The notes under the pieces are model-generated. The model had not been told where the DNA came from. It searched no databases and saw nothing but the letters and a program-made list of their open reading frames with translations. The translations under genes and the position numbers were made by a program. A stretch of 64,000 bases of DNA from Robiginitalea marina (GTDB taxonomy: Bacteria > Bacteroidota > Bacteroidia > Flavobacteriales > Flavobacteriaceae), in assembly GCF_024006985.1 (NCBI RefSeq), contig NZ_JAMXIB010000001.1, forward strand, positions 310,001 to 374,000, written 5' to 3'. Below, piece by piece: positions 43,239 through 51,704 of this stretch (position 1 is its first letter; each line of letters begins with the position of its first letter).

Positions 43239-44490
43239 TTTTAAAGCGAAAGGCTCCCGGTCGCCCAATAAGGAGCAGTCCCATCGAAAGGATCCCGCAG
43301 ACCAGGAAACCGACGAATAATGGAAGTACGGTTTCCCCGATCAGGCTGCCGATCCAGGAGCCAATCCCCACGGAAAGGAGGGAAGCGAGGAAACCCGTAA
43401 TCGCGGCGCCCAACCCGGCAATATGGCCCAGGGGTTCCATGGCCATGGCCCGTAGGTTCCCGAAAAGGAAACCAATGGCGAAGAATTGCAGGCATAGGAA
43501 CAGCATCAATATCCCTATGGAAGGATTCGGCTTTCCTGCGAAGAGCCCTACATAGACCAGGGCGGTAAGGGTAAAGGCCAGCAGGGAAGCGGAGATCATC
43601 CGGCCCATGCCGAACCGGACGACCAGGGAGCCATTCATAAAAGTGGCCCCGCCAATGGTTATGGCCAGCGCGGCAAAGAAATAGGGGAATAGCTCTGAAA
43701 GGCCGTACTGGTTTTCGAAAATCTGCTGGGACGAGCTTAGGTAGACTAGGAACGACCCCGTCACCATCCCCCAAACCAGGGTATACAGGATGGTCTTCCT
43801 GTACTGAAGGACCTCCCGGAATCCGTATACGATCTTGGATGCCCTGAAGGTAACCCGGTTGCGGGGGAGGAGGGTTTCCGGTTGTCGTTTCCAGAACCAT
43901 ATCGCAATAAGCACCCCAAAGCCGGCCTGGAAATAGAATATCGCCTTCCACCCATGGAAATCGAGGATGAATTTGCCCAGGGCAGGGGCAACCACCGGTA
44001 CCAGGATAAAGACCACCGTAACAAAGGACATGATTCTCGCCATGTAATCCCCGCTGAATTTGTCGCGGATCATGGCAATACTGATGGTGCGCGGTGCCGA
44101 CAGGGCCACCCCCTGTAAAAAACGGCCCAACAACATCAGGTCCAGGCTACGGGCGTCCACGCATAAAAAGGAGGCGGCAATAAACAGGGCAAAGCCGATA
44201 TATACAATCGGTTTTCGCCCCACACTGTCCGAAACCGGCCCAAAGAGCAGGGGTCCCGTTCCAATCCCCAGGAAAAAGAGGGTAACCAGCCATTGGTTTT
44301 TGGCCGGGTCCTGGTTGCCGACCGCGATGCCAATCAGGTCCAGGGCCGGCAACAGGGCGTCCAGGGCAAGGGCCACAGCAGACATCAGGGCGGCCATTAA
44401 GGCGATAAATTCGAGATTGGATTGGGCCTTTTCCTGCACGGGCCAAAGGTAGTCCAATTCCGTGGAAAGCCATTGGATCGGATCAGCCAT
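43225..44490 (-). CDS. MFS multidrug efflux transporter (Bcr/CflA family)
   Basis: 421 aa, 12 helices. Loop motif A is GPVSDSVGRKPIVYIG; motif C-like and RTISIAMIRDKFSG are typical of Bcr/CflA drug:H+ antiporters. The start at 44490 was chosen over 44508, which lies over the promoter of the divergent gene. Confidence 0.9.
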   Translation of the reverse strand: MADPIQWLSTELDYLWPVQEKAQSNLEFIALMAALMSAVALALDALLPALDLIGIAVGNQDPAKNQWLVTLFFLGIGTGPLLFGPVSDSVGRKPIVYIGFALFIAASFLCVDARSLDLMLLGRFLQGVALSAPRTISIAMIRDKFSGDYMARIMSFVTVVFILVPVVAPALGKFILDFHGWKAIFYFQAGFGVLIAIWFWKRQPETLLPRNRVTFRASKIVYGFREVLQYRKTILYTLVWGMVTGSFLVYLSSSQQIFENQYGLSELFPYFFAALAITIGGATFMNGSLVVRFGMGRMISASLLAFTLTALVYVGLFAGKPNPSIGILMLFLCLQFFAIGFLFGNLRAMAMEPLGHIAGLGAAITGFLASLLSVGIGSWIGSLIGETVLPLFVGFLVCGILSMGLLLIGRPGAFRFKTTQT

Positions 44491-44496
44491 AAATCG

Positions 44497-44504
44497 TACC
44501 TTTA
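44497..44504 (+). promoter_or_regulatory. -7-like box TACCTTTA
   Basis: One mismatch to TAnnTTTG, 18 nt before ATG 44523. The same octamer precedes 24750, 54819 and (minus) 54544. Confidence 0.4.
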
Positions 44505-44522
44505 CCAATAAGTCATTACCTC

Positions 44523-44906
44523 ATGAAAATCAGGATAGAAGAAAATGCCGTGCGTTACAGGCTTCGCAAATCGGAGGTTGAGAAGTTGTCCCGGGAAGGG
44601 GCAGTGGTTTGCCATAGCCGGTTCCCGGAAGGCAGCCTGCACTACGCTCTTAGGCTCGATCCTGCGGCCAAGGGGATGTCGGCCTCATTCGCCCACGGAA
44701 CAATTACCATAACCCTCCCGGAAGCCTGGGGGCTGGCGTGGCCAGCTTCTGATGAGGTTGGCTTTGAGGCCGCCCAAATCCTGGAAGACGGCACGCATCT
44801 GGAACTCCTCGTGGAAAAGGATTTTATTTGTCTCGACCGCGATCCGGACATGCAGCAGGACCAGTATCCGCATCCGAAAAGCGAAGGGGGAGAGGCGGCC
44901 TGCTGA
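44523..44906 (+). CDS. conserved hypothetical protein (DUF7009-like)
   Basis: 127 aa cytoplasmic. The opening MKIRIEENAVRYRLRKSEVEKL and later HGTITITLPEAWGLAWPASDEVGFE resemble a flavobacterial DUF7009 family. It has two acidic stretches and ends with DPDMQQDQYPHP. Function unknown. Divergent from the efflux pump, with overlapping promoters. Confidence 0.65.
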   Translation: MKIRIEENAVRYRLRKSEVEKLSREGAVVCHSRFPEGSLHYALRLDPAAKGMSASFAHGTITITLPEAWGLAWPASDEVGFEAAQILEDGTHLELLVEKDFICLDRDPDMQQDQYPHPKSEGGEAAC

Positions 44907-45001
44907 TGGAAAGGCTGGCCTGTCGGGCAGGAAGTCGCGCCTGACCGAATTTGGCGACAAGGCAAAAGGATTCCTGGATTTCACAGGTGTTTAAAAATGC
45001 C

Positions 45002-45916
45002 TTAGAGCATGACTCTGTAGGTGAGCCGAAAGCTGAACAGAAAACCACCTTCTACACTGGTATTCAAAGCATTACGGGGATCATCGAAAAAAAATCCCGC
45101 AAGGGAAAGCCCTGCTTTGTCCTCTGCATCATAGACCCGGAAAGACCTGAAAAAGGCATACCCCGATCGCAGGGAAAGAAGCAGGGTTTTTGAGAGGTTT
45201 ACCTGGGCATATCCCTGTAAATCATTCGAAATGCGCTGAACATAGGCATCGCCATAATCCCCGGTCTGCAGGTCGTGGGTAGATCCCAGGCCGTCAAAAA
45301 CCACCCCCATTCGGAAATTCCCCGAGAAACTGTAATTGATATCGCCCCGGGCGGGCAGCAACATCTGCAGCTCAAGCCGCTCTGAGGGGTCCTTATAATA
45401 CAATCCAAAAAGGGGAACCAGCATGGCCCCGTAAGACTCCTGGCTGAGATAGAAACCAAGGGTGAAGGAGGTGTTCTGATCTTTCTGGCGCTGGAAGAGA
45501 TGGGCAGTGGCCACCTGAAAACCGGCCCTGGAATTGTTAAAGGCGGTTGACCGCCGGGGCATGAGCATATGGGTGCCAAACCATTTGTTGCCGTAATCGA
45601 ACCGGAGGCCAAAGGGGAGGGTGGCCGAATAAAGGTTGATAGTTCCCGGGATTTGCGGATCGAGCTGCAGTCGGTTGCCAAATCCTATAAGGCCGGTTAT
45701 AAAGGTAGTTTTCGGGGAAATGGGCAGGGGCAGGGTCAGGGTGAGGTCTGTATGATGCACCGTGGTTGTGGCGTTGGTTCCGAATTCCTGGTCATAACCG
45801 GTTCCGGGGCTAATGCCATAAGTAACATGCAATACGTCCAAATACTGCTGGGCCCAAAGGTTCAGGGGCAGGCAAAGGGACAGGAGTAGTACCGGCAGGA
45901 AGGACCTTGGAGGCAA
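45002..45916 (-). CDS. outer-membrane beta-barrel protein (DUF6268-like)
   Basis: 304 aa, TTG start. Signal peptide (cut after LWAQ), then about a dozen amphipathic strands such as DLTLTLPLPISPKTTFITGL, NYSFSGNFRMGVVFDGL and LSLRSGYAFFRSF, and a terminal strand ending FRLTYRVML. Pore or anchor function not predictable. A -7-like TATCTTCG lies at 45931-45938 (minus), 14 nt before the start. Confidence 0.7.
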   Translation of the reverse strand: MPPRSFLPVLLLSLCLPLNLWAQQYLDVLHVTYGISPGTGYDQEFGTNATTTVHHTDLTLTLPLPISPKTTFITGLIGFGNRLQLDPQIPGTINLYSATLPFGLRFDYGNKWFGTHMLMPRRSTAFNNSRAGFQVATAHLFQRQKDQNTSFTLGFYLSQESYGAMLVPLFGLYYKDPSERLELQMLLPARGDINYSFSGNFRMGVVFDGLGSTHDLQTGDYGDAYVQRISNDLQGYAQVNLSKTLLLSLRSGYAFFRSFRVYDAEDKAGLSLAGFFFDDPRNALNTSVEGGFLFSFRLTYRVML

Positions 45917-46075
45917 AAAAACAGTTTATTCGAAGATAGACAATATTTATTATGGCCGATAGGGATTAAGATGGCTTTAAGAAAAAGAGGGCCTTGCCCG
46001 GGACTGCCTGGGGATACCCGAAACCTATGGAGGTGATTTTGTAGAGAGCAGGGTGGTACCCACTTGGATTTTGGC

Positions 46076-46083
46076 TAAATTTG
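46076..46083 (+). promoter_or_regulatory. -7 box TAAATTTG for the DUF4251 gene
   Basis: Exact TAnnTTTG ending 15 nt before ATG 46099. It contains the alternative TTG start at 46081, which is therefore rejected. Confidence 0.6.
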
Positions 46084-46098
46084 AAAAAAGAAGTCACC

Positions 46099-46665
46099 AT
46101 GCCGCACCTTAACATATCCCGATTTTTCCCTGTCGGGGTCCTGATCTTAGGGATCAGTTTCCTGACCAGTTGCAAGTCAACGGTTACACCCCTAACTGCA
46201 TCAGAATGGGCAGAACTGGACAAGCTGGTGGAGGACCGGAATTTTTCGATGGAAGCGCGCTGGGCGGAACCCACACCCGACAATAGCCTGAACCAAATGG
46301 CCAATGCCGGACTGCTCCCGCCGGGTAGCAGTCCCAGCCGGATCAACCTGGAAGGTAACGCCAATTATTTCAGGATGAAGGGCGATTCCGTAGAGGTACA
46401 GCTTCCGTTTTGGGGGGAACGCCAGGTGATTCAGACTTACGGCGGCGCCGAAGGCATTACGTATCGAGGACCCGCAGAAGACCTTGAGGTCGTAAAGAAC
46501 GAAAGCCAGAGCCGGTACGACATGAATTTTACCCTGCCCAATAAATCGGAACGGCTCCAGTGCAACCTGAAGATCTTCAAAGGATATCGGGCCTTGCTCA
46601 CCGTAAACAGCACCCAGCGAAACAGCATTCGATATGAAGGCACCATAATCCCGAATCAGGAGTAG
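46099..46665 (+). CDS. DUF4251 lipoprotein
   Basis: 188 aa. Lipobox ending at Cys25 (SFLTSC), then the DUF4251 pattern NYFRMKGDSVEVQLPFWGERQV and GAEGITYRG, closing with beta strands. Function unknown, periplasmic or outer-membrane anchored. Its stop is followed by the 112-bp repeat array. Confidence 0.82.
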   Translation: MPHLNISRFFPVGVLILGISFLTSCKSTVTPLTASEWAELDKLVEDRNFSMEARWAEPTPDNSLNQMANAGLLPPGSSPSRINLEGNANYFRMKGDSVEVQLPFWGERQVIQTYGGAEGITYRGPAEDLEVVKNESQSRYDMNFTLPNKSERLQCNLKIFKGYRALLTVNSTQRNSIRYEGTIIPNQE

Positions 46666-46699
46666 GGATAGAAGTCAGGACGGTGCCGGTATTTTTCTA

Positions 46700-47440
46700 T
46701 TGAACATAATATAAATTATGATTCATTTATAACACCGCGCGTAATACGCAGTATTGAACATAAAATCAGTTTTATCCCGGCAGGGATATAACGGCCCCGA
46801 TTTTATGTTCAGCGCGGTGTGGCTCAATTATGATTCATTTATAGCACCGCGCGTAATACGCAGTATTGAACATAAAATCAGTTGTATCCCGGCAGGGATA
46901 TAACGGTTCCGATTTTATGTTGAGCGCGGTGTGGCTCAATTATGATTCATTTATAACACCGCGCGTAATACGCAGTATTGAACATAAAATCAGTTGTATC
47001 CCGGCAGGGATATAACGGCTACGATTTTATGTTCAGCGCGGTGTGGCTCAATTGGGATCCATTTATAGCACCGCGCGTAATGCGAAGTATTGAACATAAA
47101 ATCAGTTGTATCCCGGCAGGGATATAACGGCTACGATTTTATGTTCAGCGCGTTGCGGCTAAGGTATGATTCAACCACATCGATGCGCGTAATACGAAGT
47201 ATTGAACATAAAATCAGTTGTAACCCGGCAGGGATATAACGGCTACGATTTTATGTTCAGCGCGTTGCGGCTAAAGTATGATTCAACCACATCGATGCGC
47301 GTAATACGCAGTATTGAACATAAAATCAGTTTTATCCCGGCAGGGATATAACGGCCCCGATTTTATGTTCAGCGCGGTGTGGCTAAAGTATGATTCAACC
47401 ACATCGATGCGCGTAATACGAAGTGTTCTACATAAAATCC
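46700..47440. repeat. tandem array of six 112-bp hairpin units, non-coding
   Basis: Six copies of TTGAACATAAAATC begin at 46754, 46866, 46978, 47090, 47202 and 47314, exactly 112 bp apart, with degenerate half-copies at both ends. Each unit forms a 13-bp stem TGAACATAAAATC / GATTTTATGTTCA enclosing a second stem GTTKTATCCC-GGCA-GGGATATAAC, with a 1x6-nt internal loop. The spacers of units 1-3 carry another inverted pair, GCGCGGTG / CACCGCGC. 112 is not a multiple of 3 and no frame stays open, so it is not coding. It fills the space between two convergent genes and ends at the stop of the EF-G-like gene. Confidence 0.92.
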
Positions 47441-47441
47441 C

Positions 47442-49556
47442 TCACACCGCCTCCATTTCCTTTACCAGCGTTTGCTGGATGTTTTCCGGGACTGGTTCAT
47501 AGGATGAAAACGCCGATTTGAAGGTGGCCTTCCCCTGGGTCAATGACCGCAGGTTGGTTGAGTACCCGTAGAGCTCGGCTTCCGGGGTGGCGGATTTCAA
47601 AATTTGGTAATTGTCGGTACTGTCGATCCCCAGGATCAGGGAACGGCGCGATTGCAGGTCGGTCATGACATTGCCCACCATGTCTTCCGGGACCTTTACG
47701 GTCAGCTCATGTATGGGTTCCAGGAGCTTTGGCCCGGCATTCATGAAGGCCGCCTTAAACGCGTGGGCCCCGGCTATTTTGAAGGAAATATCATTCGAAT
47801 CCACGGTGTGCATCTTGCCATCGTACACCATAACCCGTACATCCCTGATGTATGACCCGGTCAGGGGCCCGGATTCCATTACTTCCAGGACACCCTTTTT
47901 GATGGAAGGCAAAAAACGGAGGTCAATCACCCCGCCTACAATACAGTTGTAAAACACCAGTTTGCCCCCCCACGGAAGGTTCACTTCCTCTTTTCCCCGA
48001 ATATTGAACCCGTCGGGTTCCGGCATCCCCTCCTGCCAGGGTTCAATTTTCAGGTGGACTTCTGCAAACTGCCCTGCCCCTCCGGATTGCTTTTTGTGGC
48101 GATAACTCGCTGCAGAAGAACGCCTTATGGTTTCCCGATACGGGATCTTGGGGGATTCAAAGTGGGCTTTTACCCCGAAAAGGTGTTCCAGGGCCCATTC
48201 AATGGTAGAGAGGTGCAGTTCCCCCTGGCACCCCAACAATTGTTGCTTTAATTCCGTGGAATACTCCACCACAACGGTGGGGTCCTGGCTGTGGATTTTC
48301 CTGAGGGCTTCGCTCAACTTCTCATCTTCACTCTGCTTTACGGGCGAGACGGCCTTTTTGATCCTGGGTTGCGGATAGGCAATCGGCTTAATGGTAACCT
48401 TATGGTCCTCATGGTGGAGGGTATCGTTGGTTTCCGTGAATTTTAGCTTTAGGGTGGCACCGATATCCCCCACGGCCAGCTGGTTTACGGGGCTGCGCTG
48501 TTTGCCGTCCATGATAAAGAGCTGGTTCAGGGTCTCCACCTCCCCATTGCGCGAATTCACGAGTTTATCGTTGGCCTTGAGGCTTCCCGATTTAACCTTG
48601 AAAAAGGTTATTTTACCCACACTGGGCATATGCACCGTCTTGAAAACAAACAGGGTGGTCGGGGCGTCGCTTTTGGGCAAAACCTCTTCTCCTTCCACAC
48701 TCTGCTCCGGTTTTAAATCGGCCGCTGCCGGGGCCACATTGTCGATAAACCCCATCAGCCTGCCGCTGCCCATATCCTGAAGGGCCGAGACGCAGAATAC
48801 GGGAAAGAGCTCATGGTGAAGCATGCCGGCCTTAATGCCGCGGCGCATCTCATCCTCCGTGAGGGTCCCTTTTTCAAAAAACAATTCCAGTAGTTCCTCG
48901 TCGTTTTCAGCTGCCTTTTCCACCAGTTCGTTGTGCAACTCGTCCGCAAGGGCTTTCTGGTCATCCGGGATGGGAAGTTTTTCAGGTTTCCCCCCTTCAG
49001 GCCCGAATTTGTAAAGCTTCATCTTCAGCACATCCACAATGCATTGCGCCCCGTCGATCACCAGGGGGTATTGTATTTTAATCGCATTGTTCCCAACCAA
49101 CCCCTTGATGTCGCGGAAGCTTTTCTCAAAATCAGCATTCATGTGGTCGATCTGGTTTACCACGAAAAGTGTGGGTTTGTTATACCGGTCGATATAATTC
49201 CAGATAATTTCCGTGCCGATCTCCACGCCCTGCTGCGCATTTAAAACCGTCACCACGGTATCTGCCACCCGTATGGAAGAGAAGATCTCCCCTATAAAGT
49301 CGTCAAGGCCGGGGGTATCGATAATGTTGATTTTATAATTCCGCCATTCGGTATGCAGTGGGGTGGCAAATACCGAATTTCCGCGTTCCTGTTCAATTTC
49401 GTGGTAATCGGCAACGGTATTTTTATTTTCCACCGTACCGCGCCGGTTTATGAGCCCGGCTTCAAAAAGCATGGTTTCGGCCAACGTGGTCTTGCCACTG
49501 TTATGCGCCCCGACAAATACGATGTTCTTGATATGCTTATCGTCATAGACTTTCAT
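47442..49556 (-). CDS. elongation factor G-like GTPase (EF-G paralogue)
   Basis: 704 aa with EF-G architecture. G1 loop GAHNSGKT, switch II DTPG, G4 NQID where canonical EF-G has NKxD, domain II around 300-390, domain IV with SGGAGQFAEVHL, and domain V. It lacks the long conserved EF-G1 insert and resembles the second EF-G of Bacteroidetes. Whether it hydrolyses GTP normally is open. No clear -7 box (TACCTTGA 49601-49608 at best). Convergent with the DUF4251 gene across the repeat array. Confidence 0.88.
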   Translation of the reverse strand: MKVYDDKHIKNIVFVGAHNSGKTTLAETMLFEAGLINRRGTVENKNTVADYHEIEQERGNSVFATPLHTEWRNYKINIIDTPGLDDFIGEIFSSIRVADTVVTVLNAQQGVEIGTEIIWNYIDRYNKPTLFVVNQIDHMNADFEKSFRDIKGLVGNNAIKIQYPLVIDGAQCIVDVLKMKLYKFGPEGGKPEKLPIPDDQKALADELHNELVEKAAENDEELLELFFEKGTLTEDEMRRGIKAGMLHHELFPVFCVSALQDMGSGRLMGFIDNVAPAAADLKPEQSVEGEEVLPKSDAPTTLFVFKTVHMPSVGKITFFKVKSGSLKANDKLVNSRNGEVETLNQLFIMDGKQRSPVNQLAVGDIGATLKLKFTETNDTLHHEDHKVTIKPIAYPQPRIKKAVSPVKQSEDEKLSEALRKIHSQDPTVVVEYSTELKQQLLGCQGELHLSTIEWALEHLFGVKAHFESPKIPYRETIRRSSAASYRHKKQSGGAGQFAEVHLKIEPWQEGMPEPDGFNIRGKEEVNLPWGGKLVFYNCIVGGVIDLRFLPSIKKGVLEVMESGPLTGSYIRDVRVMVYDGKMHTVDSNDISFKIAGAHAFKAAFMNAGPKLLEPIHELTVKVPEDMVGNVMTDLQSRRSLILGIDSTDNYQILKSATPEAELYGYSTNLRSLTQGKATFKSAFSSYEPVPENIQQTLVKEMEAV

Positions 49557-49698
49557 GGAAGGTGATGTTTAGGGTTAGCAGATTCTATTCGCATGTGGTC
49601 TCAAGGTAAGGATGGCTTCCCTCCTATTTTATGACATTTACCCATGTTTTTACCCGGGGCACACCCCTCCCCCTCTCTTTAACTTCCGAAAAGGAAAG

Positions 49699-50880
49699 CT
49701 ACTCCCCCTTGTAAGCCACGCGGTATATGACCCCCGCAAAATCGTCGGAGATCAGCAGGGAACCGTCTGAAAGCTGAAGGAGGTCCACCGGGCGCCCGAA
49801 GGCTTCCTGGGTGGCTTCATCGAGCCAACCGTCGATGAAGGGTTCATAACCCACGGCCTGGTTTCCTTCCAGCCTCACCAGGGTAATCCGGTAGCCCACT
49901 TTGGAGGAACGATTCCAGGACCCGTGCTCGGCAATGAGGGCATGGCCCCGGTAAGCTTCGGGAAACTGCTGCCCGGTATAGAATTTTACCCCCAGCGGGG
50001 CCACATGGGCCCCCAGGGGTTGAACAGGGGGCACAAAATCCGAGCACGGGTGCTGATCCCCGAATTCCGGGTCGGGGATGGTGCCACCATGGCAAAACGG
50101 ATACCCGAAATGCTGCCCGGGTTCGCTAACCCGGTTCAATTCGCAGGGCGGGACGTCATCGCCCATCCGGTCCCGGCCGTTATCGGTAAACCAGAGCTCC
50201 CCTGTTTGCGGGTGCCAGGTAAAGCCCACGGTATTTCGTACCCCGTGGGCGTATATTTCCCGGTTCGTCCCGTCCGGGTCCATCCGGGTAATCGAGGCGT
50301 AGCGGGGATCCACGGTGGCAGAGTCGCAAATATTGCAAGGGGCCCCAACCGGGACATATAATTTGCCATCGGGGCCAAAGGCAATATATTTCCATCCGTG
50401 GTGGAACTCGGTGGGATAGTCGTCGTAGACCACCTCGGGTTCAGGGGGGTCCGACAGGCGTTGTTCAATGCCCGGGTACCGGAGTAGCCGATTCACTTCC
50501 GCAACATAGAGGGCCCCATCCCTGAAGGCGATGCCGTTGGGGACGGAAAGGGTGGTATCGAGCACATAGGTCCGGTCGGCCCGGTAGTCCCCATCCAGGT
50601 CCCGGACCGCATAGACTTTGTTGGCCCTCCGGGTACCCACAAACAGGGTACCCCCATCCCCCATCGCCATGGAACGCGCATCGGGCAATCCTTCGGCATA
50701 GATGGTTATTTCAAATCCATCGGGCAGGTTCAGGCGTTCAAGGGGCAGGGAAGATACCGCTCCTTCCTTTTCCGGGGTGGATTCGGGTTCCGGTTTGGCT
50801 TCCTTTTCCTTGCAGGATGCGAAAAGGACAGCCGTTAGCATCGCTGCCCAAATAAGTTTCAATGCGGGTAGTCTGGTCAT
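49699..50880 (-). CDS. sorbosone/glucose dehydrogenase-like propeller lipoprotein
   Basis: 393 aa. Lipobox LFASC (Cys23), a charged linker (EKEAKPEPESTPEKE) and a six-bladed GSDH-type propeller. The propeller has LPDARSMAMGDGGTLFVGTR, RNTVGFTWHPQTGELWFTDNGRD and VPVGAPCNICDS. Relatives are PQQ-dependent sugar oxidases; PQQ use is inference. Anchored outside the cytoplasm. Confidence 0.85.
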   Translation of the reverse strand: MTRLPALKLIWAAMLTAVLFASCKEKEAKPEPESTPEKEGAVSSLPLERLNLPDGFEITIYAEGLPDARSMAMGDGGTLFVGTRRANKVYAVRDLDGDYRADRTYVLDTTLSVPNGIAFRDGALYVAEVNRLLRYPGIEQRLSDPPEPEVVYDDYPTEFHHGWKYIAFGPDGKLYVPVGAPCNICDSATVDPRYASITRMDPDGTNREIYAHGVRNTVGFTWHPQTGELWFTDNGRDRMGDDVPPCELNRVSEPGQHFGYPFCHGGTIPDPEFGDQHPCSDFVPPVQPLGAHVAPLGVKFYTGQQFPEAYRGHALIAEHGSWNRSSKVGYRITLVRLEGNQAVGYEPFIDGWLDEATQEAFGRPVDLLQLSDGSLLISDDFAGVIYRVAYKGE

Positions 50881-51082
50881 CTTGTAGCTTTTGATTCATG
50901 CATCTTTGGGGATTTTTTATTCACGCCTCCCCGGGGTGCCCTTAAAAATACAAGAATATCTGCATATGCAGCCGTTGGCCCCGATTTTCGATACATCGGG
51001 TCCCAAGGCCCCCCTGGAAGGACTGCTTTTTGCAAAAGGGGATAAAATACCCTGGCGGCCTTTTGGGCTGCCTCCAGGGCAG

Positions 51083-51118
51083 AAAAAAACCGCCCGAAAA
51101 GCAATTCAGGGCGGTCTT
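51083..51118 (-). terminator. rho-independent terminator after the FKBP gene
   Basis: Stem ACCGCCC / GGGCGGT with a 13-nt loop, and seven T on the minus strand, 20 nt past the stop at 51138. Confidence 0.85.
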
Positions 51119-51137
51119 TTGAAGTCAGGTCCCGAGG

Positions 51138-51566
51138 TTATTGGATCGCTACCAACTCGAGTTCAAAAATCAGGTCCTTCCCGGCCAGCGGGTGGTTGGC
51201 GTCTACCACGATGCTTTCGTCTTTTACTTCTGAAATGCGCAATTGCTGCTCGGAACCATCCTCGCCCCGGGCGACAAGCCCCATGCCCACTTCGGGCTTA
51301 ATGGTATCGGGCAGTTCGGCCCGGCTCACTTCCTGGAACAATTCCTTGCGGACTTCGCCATAGGCTTCTGCCATGGGGATGGTGATGGTCTTTTTCTCAG
51401 CGACCTGCATATCGATCAGTCCCTTTTCGAAACCGGGAATCAGCAGGCCCTGGCCCAGTTGTACCTCCAGGGGCTCCCGTTCCAGGGAACTGTCGAATAC
51501 TTCCCCGGTGGCCAATTTGCCGGTATAATGTACGCGGACGGTGTCGTTTTCCTTTACTTTACTCAT
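51138..51566 (-). CDS. FKBP-type peptidyl-prolyl isomerase (SlyD-like)
   Basis: 142 aa. VRVHYTGKL, GEVFDSS, GLLIPGFEKGLIDM form the FKBP half and a SlyD-type insert-in-flap region follows (TIPMAEAYGEVR). It lacks the His-rich metal tail of E. coli SlyD. Cytoplasmic folding helper. The start at 51566 is supported by the promoter at 51600-51607; an upstream in-frame extension to 51680 is rejected. Confidence 0.93.
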   Translation of the reverse strand: MSKVKENDTVRVHYTGKLATGEVFDSSLEREPLEVQLGQGLLIPGFEKGLIDMQVAEKKTITIPMAEAYGEVRKELFQEVSRAELPDTIKPEVGMGLVARGEDGSEQQLRISEVKDESIVVDANHPLAGKDLIFELELVAIQ

Positions 51567-51599
51567 AACTACATTTTGGTTAAACAATCCTTTAAGCCG

Positions 51600-51607
51600 C
51601 AAAGGTA
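51600..51607 (-). promoter_or_regulatory. -7 box TACCTTTG for the FKBP gene
   Basis: Exact TAnnTTTG on the minus strand, 33 nt before ATG 51566. Confidence 0.6.
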
Positions 51608-51704
51608 CGGGCAATAAATGGGCTGAAAGAAGGAAACAGGGATTTTCTGGGACGCCGGGGCGGTACAGAAGTGAACACAAAGCAAGGCAGGAGAGTGCCC
51701 GGGG

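Noticed and set aside
45971-46033. Possible short peptide frame (about 17 codons) before the DUF4251 gene
   Set aside because: No promoter, conservation evidence or structure; likely chance.
46081-46098. TTG start for the DUF4251 lipoprotein
   Set aside because: The TTG is part of the exact -7 box at 46076-46083, so it cannot be translated from that promoter.
46700-47440. CRISPR array or integron attC cassette array
   Set aside because: Units are 112 bp and nearly identical throughout, with no unique 25-40-bp spacers, no cas or integrase gene nearby, no cassette ORFs, and no attC R-box (GTTRRRY/RYYYAAC) pair.
46700-47440. Replication origin iterons
   Set aside because: No DnaA-box-like TTWTNCACA motifs, no AT-rich unwinding element beside them, and no dnaA, dnaN or rep gene in the window.
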